The notes under the pieces were generated by a model. That model searched no databases and had not been told where the DNA came from. It worked only from the letters and a program-made list of their open reading frames with translations. DNA of 64,000 nt. Source: Litomosoides sigmodontis. Its lineage: Eukaryota; Nematoda; Chromadorea; Rhabditida; Onchocercidae. Location of the stretch: assembly GCA_963070105.1 (NCBI GenBank), contig OY718806.1, positions 4,919,865-4,983,864 of the forward strand, read 5' to 3'. Shown here one piece after another: positions 13,114-24,500 of the stretch. Position 1 is the stretch's first letter. Every line of letters starts with the position of its first letter. Made by a program: the position numbers and the translations under genes.

Positions 13114-13968
13114 GCATACACACACATACGCCGACACGCGGTGAAACACCATCCGCAAAATCTAACAGTCATTAGAATTGATATCATTGATCCACAGAGT
13201 GGTGAAATTCTAAATTCCAATCATCTAAACATACCATTCTTCTCATACGTGGTCGGGTTACAGATATGTTAGAATAATTGACGACGAAATTAAGCTTTCA
13301 ACATTGGTCTATCGATCAAGTAAGTGTATTTTGAAACCGCTATGGAAATATCGATGCTATATTTCTCATTAATAATCATCCGTTAGGTGGGAGCCGACAT
13401 TACTTGTCAGAGAATTAGTTGCCCACTATTTACACGTACACTGAGCTAATTTGCTTAAGCTATTTAAATTTCCGAAATATGTTTCATCACTTAGCTGGCT
13501 AAAAAGGAATTGATTGATAGTACTGCTAAAAGGGGCCATTTATCATCGATACAGAGATCCGGTAACTCACCCCATTTGTGTGGCAAATCATTTTTTCCTT
13601 CAAATGCAATTCACCAAACAGTTTTCACATGAGACATGTAAATAAATATTTGATACGGCGATATTGACATGAGGCGAATATCGTTGATCTTGAAAAAAGA
13701 TGAATTGAAATGAAGAAATCATTGATGAATTGATGAAACCCTGTTTGGCACTTATTTTTCAGATGAAGAAAAAGTGTTGAGAGGAAATTCAAGGATACAA
13801 TTTTCTTCTGAAAAAAAGTTTAAAACTTATGAATCAACGATTGTTATCCGTACTTAGACAGTTCCACATTATACAGCAGATGGGTGATCCGTTCTCTTCG
13901 TTTATTTTAGGAAGTTCAAAGGTGTTTGCGATTGGAAAGAAGACGGAATCAGCGAAAAGATTATCCTT
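12337..13968. other. Intergenic region with (CA)n tract
   Basis: AT-rich non-coding DNA between RRP8 and the foldback repeat. Apart from the dinucleotide tract at 13038-13109 I see no gene, motif chain or RNA structure. RRP8's 3' UTR must be here. Confidence 0.5.
13038..13109 (+). repeat. (CA)n microsatellite, about 36 units
   Basis: An uninterrupted CA tract, followed by a short degenerate tail (CGCACGCATACACACACATACG). It is likely polymorphic between individuals. Confidence 0.95.
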
Positions 13969-14069
13969 GAATCTATCCATTAATGTTAATTTTCGTTGTC
14001 CCTCAATTGCGACGCATATGATGCGTCGCACTTGAGGGACAACGAAAATTAAAATTAATGGATAGATTC
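13969..14069. repeat. 101-bp near-perfect foldback palindrome
   Basis: Two 49-bp arms, 13969-14017 and 14021-14069, are reverse complements with two mismatches (for example T14007 against C14031) and are separated by only three bases (ATG). The centre is GCGACGCAT/ATGCGTCGC. A transcript would fold into one long hairpin. It sits about 490 bp upstream of the NK-2 homeobox start. No transposase, flanking duplication or gene was seen. It could be a foldback element, a hairpin RNA precursor or a library foldback artefact. Confidence 0.93.
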
Positions 14070-14559
14070 GAATTAGGCCTGATCACTTAAGGAGAAGCAC
14101 ATTTAAGTATGTAATGCAATCCATTTCTCCTTTACCGTCCGCCTTCTTTGCTTCTCATTTTCCAATTTCCTTGCTTCGAACTTCTCGAAATGTCTGAGCG
14201 TTGCTGCTGATTGATTAACTATGTAAATACACTTCGGCACCGTAACACGTATTCATATTACCTCAAAGCCATTAGAGCTCGTTTTCTTCTCTCTTTTCGA
14301 CGTACTATTTCCTCACGACACTCATGAAGGAGAGAATCGGCAAATCACTTCAAGGTAAAAATTAGCCGCGTGAGAAAGACACATAAGGCGCTCCTCTCAT
14401 CACTTGCTCATCAATTGGATTTAATGATTTCAATCATCAAGTCTTCTTCCATTAATTGCTTATGTACTCGCGCATCAACCTAGGCAACAATTAACAACCT
14501 TGATCCAAAATCCCGTTCGGCAACCTGATTGCTCTTCCATCCACCATCCGGAATTACAT

Positions 14560-15767
14560 ATGTCCAGGAAATCGGAGTTTCATGGGGTAGATATGAAGCG
14601 TAATTCAATGCCAGTATCCAATGTTCAAATGTCAACATTCGAATTCCCTTGGAGTTTATCGATGACCAACGCCGCCACAACATTATCAGCACGTTCAAGC
14701 ATCATCTCATCTTCCGCGTTCCCGATACAGAACCTTACGTTGGAACAGCTAACCTCGGTGGATGATGTACAATGTTTGCGTTTCTCCGAATGGTTACCGT
14801 CTACCACTGATGTGACGGAACTTGCGCTTCATACACACTTGAGTAAGTATTATTCATCCTCATCTATAATTTTACGAATTACCAATTCATTTGCTTAGCT
14901 GCCAGTGAAAACGATTTAGGAATGAATAATGATTTGTGAGTGATTCGCTGCTGCGTTAGACTGTTCAAGGAAGAAATTTAGTGCAATTCAAAAGTTAAGG
15001 CAGTTATAACAACGGTGAAGTTGTTGCTTGAACAGCAGCAATTAACTTGATCCGTGCACTTTTCAACTTGCTGAATTTGAACTGAGTAGAAATATAGTCA
15101 CTCTTCACCAAACAAATCTAGACAAGCACGCTGACTCGCGACTTCATTTCACGGTTAGTCCTTCCGGCGGCAGTAGCGATCCCAACTTCCCTGTACAGCT
15201 TCGGTCGCAGCAGACGCAACGAAAACCCCGCGTTTTGTTTACCCAATCTCAGGTAGTTTTGACAAACTGTTACATTTCCTGCATATTATTTGTTCTATGC
15301 GTAACGCTGCACTTTGCACAGTGCGCCAAATTCGGCTGACATATCTTAGATTTAGTTGGAGAAATTGGAAACTCCAAATTCTTTCCTTCAGAGTCTCGCA
15401 GGCTCGAGAGCGAATTCGAAAACTGCTAGGCCTTATTATTAAGTTAAAGTTAACACTAATACCTACTGTACATGCAACAGAATAGAGGATTAAGAACAGC
15501 TCCCCCCCCTCCCTACCGTCATGGGTGTTTCAGGTGAGTGAGCTGGAAGAGCGTTTTAAATTGCACCGATACGTAAGTGCTGAAGACCGAGAGCGATTAG
15601 CAGTGACATTGGGACTTACTCCCACCCAAGTCAAAATTTGGTTCCAAAATCGACGCTACAAATGTAAACGGATGGAGCTGGACCGGATGTTGCAACTGTC
15701 ATCCCAACTAATTCTACATCACAGACCACCTGGTTTTATACGCTCAGTACAAGCAACTGTGCTCTGA
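14560..15767 (+). CDS. NK-2 (tinman/NKX2-5-type) homeobox transcription factor
   Basis: DNA-binding regulator of cell fate. Exons 14560-14842, 14899-14935, 15159-15252, 15534-15767 join in frame to 215 aa. The homeodomain (about residues 127-186) begins [12 protein letters not shown] and ends [15 protein letters not shown]. Tyr54 is the NK-2 class signature, and RKPRVLF with NRRYKCKR matches the NKX2-3/2-5/tinman subgroup rather than NKX2-1. An intron splits it between positions 12 and 13, phase 0. The N-terminus is Ser/Thr-rich; no clear eh1 (TN) motif was seen. The start is the first ATG of the open frame; an acceptor-like CCTAG at 14479-14483 lies upstream, so an extra 5' exon is possible. 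An AATAAA lies at 15965-15970. C. elegans ceh-22 or ceh-28 could be the counterpart; I cannot choose. Confidence 0.88.
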
Positions 15768-17009
15768 ATAACTCCTGATAACGTGGTTTTTGCCAATTTT
15801 CCTCCCCACCCTCATTTCACCGCCTGCTTCTCCCAATATCGCTGTTTGCAAAGCTTCACTCATGCAGAAGTCACTGCTTCTAAGTGTTTAGGTTGTGTTC
15901 GGCTAGAATTCTAATTTAGTGAAATTTAATGGTAAGGAGGAAAAGAAAGAGTTTATAATATGTGAATAAAACTAATCGTATAGTTTACTTGTGAATTGTG
16001 CGTCCTTAATCAATGCATTAAAAATGGATCGTTTGAAAACAGTTGTGAATTAGTGTTTTGCCGAAAATGATCTTTTCAATTTCTCCGACGATTAAATTCA
16101 AAAAGCCAACTATTTGTTGAAATTGCTACAAATGCACCGCCGTACTCATTTCTGTACTGAACCTTGATCAGACATCGAAACATTTCCCGCAGGCGAAAGC
16201 TGTTCGTGTAAATTGAACTCATCCAGCATCTGTAAGCGCAGCAGTTGGGAGATATATGGAGAGGATAGCGAAGTGAGTGCAGCAGTTATGGATCGACGTG
16301 AAGACGCTGCTATCCAACAGTTTTCAGCTATGCACCTTACTTCCAAAAGATGTTGTTGAAGGGAATGAGATCCGGATCGGAAGTGACACGATGAAATGAG
16401 AGGAAGTGAAATGGCAATGTGTGCTCGGCAAATGAGAGGTTCCTAAAACAGCTTGCTTCCTACCTTCAAGTAATCTTCTCTTCATTCTTCCCACAAATTC
16501 CATCAAAGCACGATATCAGGTCTGGCAAAAAAGCATTTGGGATAACGGGTCATCATCTTGTCTTCATGTTCTTTTTCTTCTGCTTCTTGTCTTCTGTAAT
16601 AGTGAGTCTGCTTCGCGTTTCAGATAGCTTTCATTTTTTCATTCTAACCAAAGGTCTAACACTAGCTCTCATGAATTTATTCATTTGCTCACTCATGGAT
16701 TACTCGAAATTAAATTTTAGAACAAAGATTCCTCCAGACAGTTGGACGACATGTGTAATTTCAGTTTATTTGATAATTGCTCTCTCACCAAGGTAATTTA
16801 GTAACGCATGCAGCAATTTTTTGGCAAAAAGGAAAAAAGAAGTAAAAAACGAGATAAGGGTTTTTCGGTTTAGAATAGCTTAAATTTCTGAAATTAAGAA
16901 CACAAAACAGAATGTCATTATATTTCAAAGCAGAAAAGTAGTGCGCAATTTAATACGTTTTGGATCTACATAAAATGCGAAGACAATTTTTACATTTTTT
17001 GGAATTTAC
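15768..17009. other. Region between convergent homeobox genes
   Basis: Holds the 3' UTR of the NK-2 gene and must hold the 3' end of the TLX gene. Candidate TLX terminal exons on the minus strand are after TTAATTTCAG near 16875, after TTTTTGCCAG near 16521, and an open frame at 16146-16346. None is similar enough to known TLX tails to be chosen. Confidence 0.4.
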
Positions 17010-18565
17010 CTCCATTTTGTTCGTCTATTTTGGAACCATGTTTTAACTTGCATATCGCTCATTTCTAGCTGATTGGCCAAGTTCACTCGTTCCGTACTGG
17101 CCAAATACTTTTGCGCTAGAAATCTGGATTCCAACAATGCTACCTTAAACTCATAAAGTTATTGTGAATAAAAAAGTGTCCACAAATAATATTGAGTTGT
17201 AATATTTGCATGCAAGTAGCAAGTAACAACACGATAAGGAATATCCAAATTGATGAGCTTATTAATTCATGTAATTAATTAATGTAATTTGAAATAAACA
17301 AAATATTTGAAGACGCCAAACTGCGTGAATGAATATTGGTAGTGGAATGGATTCGTCTAATATTTATAGCAAATTATTTTAAAAACAGAAGTTATGTCTA
17401 GTATTTATAGCAAATTAATTTAGAAAGAGAAGAAAAGGTTCAAACAGTGCAGTAATTAAGCTGCTTTCTGCTGAGGTTTTTTCTTCGAACGCTAGAAAAT
17501 AAAGTAGAATGCTCATGGTCACGCCGACACCTTTAAAATAAGCATTTTTATATCGTCATCCATTTAAATCGTTTGGTTTCTGTAACTAACGCTATGTTGA
17601 TTTTTAGTTTGTCACCAGTTACCAGTTGGAACACGTCATGTTTTACCCATTTCGTTCATCTACTCTCATTTCCGTCCTTTAATTACCTTTTCTGAGAAAG
17701 GTATTATGCGAAATTCTGTAAGATGTTTTTGTTAAAAAGATATGAAACAAAATAATGCATAGCATTAAATTGAAAAACAGACCTGCTTTTTGGTAAAAGA
17801 CGCACGCGGTTTCTTGTGTCCTAGAATTCGACTTTGAGAACAATACCCGATACGTGGCGGTGTAGTGGAGCTATTTTGAGGCTTCGCTTTTTGTGGCTTT
17901 TCTGAATTGCTTCCTGTACAGTCTATGGCTGTGCATGCGAGAGATGCAATGACAAATGGAAAAGATGGAGGATTTTTTTCGGAATAGAATCCGTCATGTT
18001 CGCAGTTTAGATTGATACGTGATACTGTTTGCTTACCACTAATATTTTTTACAATTTTCGAATCAGGTAAGTCAGAATTGCAGATAAAACATAATTGGTT
18101 TGAAGTGAACTTTCCGAATTTTGCATCGGATAAAGTGGACAAGCTGCTAAATTTGTTAGACTGAGCAAGTCGATTCGGCACAGTTACGGAGGTAGAAGCG
18201 AATCCGTATCGTATCGGAGAATAGCATTGAGCGTGAAAGAGAAGATGACTGCAGCGGTGATAATTCTGAACTTCTGTGCCGGAAGGTAGTAGTGGATTAG
18301 AGATAAATTTGGAGTGGTCAGTGGAAGACAGTGAAGAAGTAATTTCGAATGCAGTCTTTATACTTTGACAGGGAAAGTGATATGGACCTATAGAATTGCT
18401 GACAAAATGTTGAGGCAAATAGCTCTTATCGCAGTTCCTCCTCGAAAGATTACTTTCGCAAACTGATCGCTCCCACTTGGAAATTTTGCGCTGTTTACCA
18501 TCATTGCCAAGAATGGTCTGGATAGCGAACGGTAATTTATTGGTTGATACGGTAGCAATGGACAT
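17010..18565 (-). CDS. TLX: TLX/Hox11-type homeobox transcription factor (3' end unresolved)
   Basis: Two exons are secure: 17783-18565 (261 codons) and 17010-17143. Near the N-terminus [10 protein letters not shown] (residues 11-20) is an eh1 Groucho-recruiting motif (FxIxxIL). Exon 1 ends [11 protein letters not shown], homeodomain positions 2-12. Exon 2 continues with [13 protein letters not shown] and [14 protein letters not shown]. Thr47 together with QKYLAS and RRTKWR is the TLX/C15 family signature. The start at 18565 follows an acceptor-like GTACCAG by 11 nt; a further in-frame ATG lies at 18622. Exon 2 ends in phase 2 at homeodomain position 57, so at least one more exon must follow at lower coordinates. 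The middle of the protein is Ser/Asn-rich and not conserved. It is convergent with the NK-2 gene. Confidence 0.86.
17355..17432 (+). repeat. Direct duplication of a 37-bp unit
   Basis: Copies 17355-17391 and 17396-17432 match at about 33 of 37 positions, separated by four bases. Both lie in the TLX intron between exons 1 and 2. It looks like a simple local duplication, although duplicated intronic regulatory sites are possible. Confidence 0.8.
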
Positions 18566-18578
18566 AACAGGAAACACT

Positions 18579-21500
18579 GGTACGAAGTTAGAATAAAATA
18601 AATCTAGAAGTGACACGATCAAAATGCATGGCCAAATGGTGAAGAGAAAAACATATTATAACTAAATTCATCGTCTTCTGATCAACCATTGTGTGGCAAA
18701 TTTTTTGAATTATAATTCACTTGTTCGCCTTTTTATTTGTTGTATTGAATGGAAAGAAAGGAATGTATGACGCTGCAACTCTATGTACTTTTTGTGGGAT
18801 CAAAATTGAACATTTAATATTTCATATAAAATTACGGAACTTAGAGTGCTTCATGCAAATCGAGCAATGTACTATCAGAAAAAGCACACACACGCTTATC
18901 TGACGCAATATCACATAATTTATATCATCAACAGTAGTGAACAAGCGGAATCAACAAAGAGTACTGTATTTTAGAAGTTTGTTAAAGAAAGTTACAACAT
19001 CTACCTAACGCGTACTTATTAAAAATAGCAGCTGCCATTTTGCCTAGGCGATAAATATGGATGTGGACTCCCATTGAGACGATTAACTTCATTAACATTG
19101 AACTCGTTTCTATTGCTCATTCATCCAAGCAACTATCCATTTCACGAAGTAGAGCTTAGCTTAACATATTTTTTAACAACGGTAATTTATGGATTTTTAC
19201 ACTAATATTTCCCATATCGTAACTCTTCCACTATTATTTTTCAACCTTCTGAGTGCCTTTCAATTCTAGCGTTTCAAATAAAAAGTATAAAAGATGCAAA
19301 AATATTAAACAAAATGAAATAGAGATGAATTTAAGCAAACAAATTAGTTCGTTTTACACATATATATATTTTTTAAACGTTTACTATTATTATCTCCTTC
19401 ACTTTCGTTAACTTTCCATGTTTTATGAGAACTTCTTCACTCTTGTTCAGAAGTAGGAGTAAGCAAATCGAGAAAATTAGGCTTCAACACCCATGCATTA
19501 TGCTGATGCTGTATTATGAACGCTAGAAATTTTCAAATAAATTAAATATATTGTCTGATAGTTTTTCATTTTCTAATGTGCTCGCAATTTTCTTTGAAGT
19601 TGATTACAGAGTACCAATAAAAAAGCAGTAGGAAGCTGAAATTGCTTATATTGTGGGATTAAAACTGTTTCTGATTCGCTGACTTTTTACATCGATCCTC
19701 ATGAAGAAATCAATCGAAGATGCATGAAAAGAAGTGACGCTTACTTATTATCTCATCTCTGTTTCCAGATAGTTTTCAAGATTCAAAATATTACAGAACA
19801 ATAATAAGCAAAATGAATTTTAGATGAAAGCTTAGCAAGAAGACTGATAAAATGCAGAATCAGAGGCAAATGAGGCATTTACTGCCATCCAATTCATCAC
19901 GTATCCTTAACACTGCAAATAACCCACTTATGAAGTGATAATATGGCGGAAGGGCAATTGCCAACGTTATAGGTGGATTTGGCAGGTGGAAAGTAGAAAA
20001 AAAGAGCAATGTGAGAGGAAAGACGTAATTCAAACTGGGCATGGGAGTAAGATGGAGAGAAACAGAAGCAGAACGCGTCCTGAAAAGCTTCAAAGCTTTA
20101 ATAAATAGCGAATTGAAAGACGATATGAGAAAGAGTTTGAAAGCTTCCATTGAAGTTTGTTTGACATGCAGTTGCATAACAATGAATAACTGGTCTCTCT
20201 TGATGGTCTTGATAGTTTAAGCTGGAAGAGAATTTGAAAGAAAAAGTGGTTTAGACGATCTGAAATGAGAATTAGTTGATCTGAAAACTAGTTTAAAAAA
20301 ATCACTAAAATAATTATCTGCTGGAGAATCATGGGGAATTCGCCCTCACTTACATTGAACTGAATGAGAAAGCGTTAGTTTCACTTTGATAGCTGAAGAA
20401 GCTAAGGCTGTCACAGAGAAAATGAGGAAAGAAATGATAATTTGTATCTTTGCAAAAAGCTGTGGAAGAGACTAATGTTAAGCGCTAGAAGGCGCGAATA
20501 TTTACTTGCTCCTGGAATGCTTAGATTACACATGCATTGCGAGAGTTTTTCACTGAAGTTTCCAGCGAAAAAAAATTTGTAAAGATTGTATTTTAGAGGT
20601 GTTTCATATAAAAGCGATGATTTTAAAAAGCTTAAATTAGGGAGTTGCTAAGAGAAACAAGAAAAAACGTGAACACAAGTGTCGGATTAAGATCGTTGTA
20701 GCTCTTCGGTTGTTGGGTTACAGTTCAAGACCGCTTCTGGGTAATTAGGGGACATTTAGTTGCCTTTTATATATAAATATATATATATTTATATATATAT
20801 AGAGAGAGAGAGAGAGAAAGAGAGAGGGAAAAAAATGAAAGAGTAAAACAGTTCATTAAAACAGACGAACTGAAGCAGAGTGAAAGTAGTGATTTGTGGT
20901 TTCGATAACAAAAATTTAAAGTCTTTTCGGCATCGTCCACCGTCTCAGTAAATGATTGAAGAAAAAGAACCACTTCTAACAATGAACTTCTTGTAGTACC
21001 TCTTTAGCGAGAGATACAAACACGCATACTCAATTACATTTACCGTATCGTTTCAAATTGCCATGGTGTCCACGAGGCAGCTGGAAATATAGTCATACTG
21101 TAAATTCGTGGACCACAACTACCAACTAGTTTTTGCAACGCAATAGGCAATTGTTGAACAATTACACTGAAACTGATACGCTAATCTTTATGCACTTTTG
21201 GTTTCATATTTACTAATTAATGTAATGCGTCAAAGTTTGCCATTTTCATCTGAGTAAACTGATCACTGTTTGTGAATCACTTTTTGGATGGTTACAATCT
21301 CTCACCTCTTCCTTTCTGTCGTGAAATAGTTCATGTTTTGCAAATTATATTTAGTGATTAATTCTATTAAAAAATAGCAATAATTTTCATTGGTGAAATG
21401 TTTTGGAACTTGGAATTGCTATTTTGTTGAATGACAATATTTACTGAAAGTTACGCAGTATTTTGGAAAGTTGTCAATTGAAATTAGTGGTAAAACGTCA

Positions 21501-24500
21501 ATTTCTCCTCATATTCCCTCACTGCTACTAGTGAATCAAAAAATGCTTTAATGAGGTGAACATAAATCAAAGGAAGGCAACGATATCGGCAATACTTTGA
21601 TAATTTTAGTAATATCCTGATGATGATGATAACGATGATGGATGCGGAAGGCTCAATTATTTATTACCGTTGCTTAATGCGCATTACGAAAGAAGATAAT
21701 TTGATATGAAATAAATGATTCGTGCGATTTGTACCAAATCTTCGTAACTTCGAAGACATTGCTAACAACGACCAATTGATGCCCATGGAAGTACCAGGTA
21801 ATGCAAAGCATAAAGTGACTTCGGACGTATACCAGGCGCGACAAGACATTGTAGCTCATACCTTTGCAGTACTACAGGCTTTTCGGGTGCTCCAGAATTC
21901 CTTTCGACTCAATCAATAACGCATATTTCTTCCTTGAGCTTTTTGTGTAAAATTTCTGTGTTTAAAAGTTATAGCTGGATCTTATTAATGCTAAAAATGG
22001 TTGAGACTGTTCTAAGTCAGGATTTATCTAAATTAACGGTTGTCCTAGTCTGACTGATCGATAGGTGTGCCAATAAAGAATTAAATATCACCTCGCCCCA
22101 TTTTTATAAATAATGTGTGCATTTGAGAATTCTGATGATAAACCACGACTCACAATTACGGAAATCAACATAAACAAAAAAGCCAATGAAGACAACAGTG
22201 TGAAGCATATGTGAGAAGGATCAGAGATGGAATTTGAATTTTATTATATTAGAACATGAAAAAGTGAAATTCCTCCTTGTGGTCACAGAGATGCGTTTTA
22301 GGTAATAAAAGGTCGTAGCAGAAGCGAAGTTATCAACGGCGAGATGTTTTAATAGGCGTAACATAAAGTCGACATTTAATTGAGCGAAAAGGAGTAGTCG
22401 GAGTGTGGTATGGGGAGCATCGGGAAATATATGGGGTGTCTATCATCATTCATCATCCCCGTTGTAATCAGAGATTTGTCTCATTAACTTAACAAGATCA
22501 TTATTCACTCTTCCTTTTTCATCCATTTACACCACTTTTGCCATTAAAATAATATTATTGCCATTGGCACTCAAATGGCGCTATCCTATAACTTAACCTT
22601 CCATGTTCGTTCAATTTTTTCTATACAAATGTATAAGTTATGCTGCTTGAAATCTGATAAGTTACATGATAGAGAATTATTACTGACTTTATCTTACCAC
22701 TACACCGTAAACATTGCAACGAGGGAATTGATTAATGTCACAACGTAGCAGTTATATTCTCTAATGCACTCGTTTGAAGAAAGTAAGATTGCTTGGTACT
22801 TTCCTAATACGTTAAAGCTTAACCCATTGGCAGTTTTACAGGTGAATACGCTGAATTCGACTGATATTATTTCCTGAAAATGTTAATTAAAGCATGCTAT
22901 GTCACGATACATCTAACGCTCAAGCGTTATGTTTCTGCTATCAGTTTTTTTTGCGGAATTCTTGGGACTTCATTACGACAAAATATTTAGTCTGTTTATC
23001 CAATGGAGATTTGTAGTATGAAGGGTCAGCTAATTCGTCTATAACTTTCATAAATTTGTTCGTCACGATTAGAACTGCAACTTCTCCATCCAGTTATTAT
23101 TTCAACCAATTTTTCTGTAGTGAATTTCTGATCATAAAAATGCCTTCCAATTTTGAATCAAGTTATTGCAGTAGATGGATTACAATACACAATTAATAGA
23201 TATAGTTAATGTTAACGTCATTATTATCTCAGGCAACTAATGATATAAAAAATTTATGTTATCTCACTTTGAACGAAGAGATGCAATCAGAGCTAAGCAA
23301 CATCACATACTAATGAAGCTTTCTTAAGTTCAAAATTTCAATTTCAAAAAATATTCACAAAATCTAAAATTTGTCCTAATTTCGTCATTTCTGTTTTTGA
23401 TTCTTCTCCAGTACAAAAAAATTAACTGCTAAGTTGTTATTGTAATGAAAAACTTTTAGATAACAAGATTATAACTAAACAGGTGAATGCAATACGGCAA
23501 TTATGAGTAGTCCCACCTGATGCTTTTTGAAACTATTTCTATATAGCTGTAAAAAAGGTAGATCTAAAATATTGAAAATCATTAAAGTACTAGTGGATTG
23601 ATATAATTACAAAGTGCTTTTGATGCTCATTTTTAAATCGGGACGAATTACCATGTCATTTGATTTTGCTCTTCAACTTCTGAACGATGAAATTATTTCA
23701 TCAAATTATGCATAGATACATCCCGCAATCCACGATCAATACATATAATATTTACGGCTATCGCTTAATGCGATAAAGACAATGATAGCTTAATCTTTTA
23801 TCTGCTTGCAATGTTTGCATTCAATGCGCTTCTTAGTTAACCGCAATTTAGCCGCTCTCTCTCTCTCAACCTGCAAAACGACTGGACTCCGATCAAATTA
23901 GTGACCGAGCAGTTTAAATTTATTTTTATCAGTGAGTAGTTTTTTGGTTTTTTTTCAATAAATTAATTCGAAAGTGCTAATAGTTGCAGACTAATAGCCT
24001 TGTTTGAGTGAACAGATGATTTCTAATAGTATTTAAGAACCACTACCTAAAGTGCCATAAATGGAAGCTGTACAGCATTTCCAATGATTTTCAAATTTGA
24101 GACTTCTTCCAGTTAGAACTCACTGAATGTGATCCTGAATTAAACTCGTTCACTTACTGACGATAGGAACTACGAATACCGTTAGCATCTAAATCAGTGA
24201 TTTTAATACACTTTGCTGCTTGCATTAAAAGCATTTACAAATTACAAAGGTGCTGATTATTTAAGATTTCAAATGTGTGCTGAATTCTCCAATAAATTTG
24301 ATGATCTGAGAAATTCAATCGACCGTGGTGCAAGGAGTGATAAAAATAAGGCGGAAACAAAGCACGAAGGAAAATTCCCATTAATCCGAGAGATAATTAG
24401 CATGTTCTAGATTATAGGTCCAGAATGCGGTCATTTCAACCATATATAACAAATCAGTGATCTTACCTTCAAAGTAAACGATGCTTATCGAAGCATTGAG

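Noticed and set aside
13829..14035. Overlapping plus and minus frames of about 65 codons
   Set aside because: They lie partly in the foldback palindrome and have no protein similarity; frames on both strands follow from the symmetry.
16146..16346. 66-codon minus frame as the TLX C-terminus
   Set aside because: Its phase can be joined to the homeodomain exon only through an uncertain extra exon, and the peptide lacks a recognisable TLX tail. Kept only as a candidate.
19860..20177. 105-codon minus frame
   Set aside because: Leu/Phe-rich translation of AT-rich DNA without splice sites, domain or coding-like composition.
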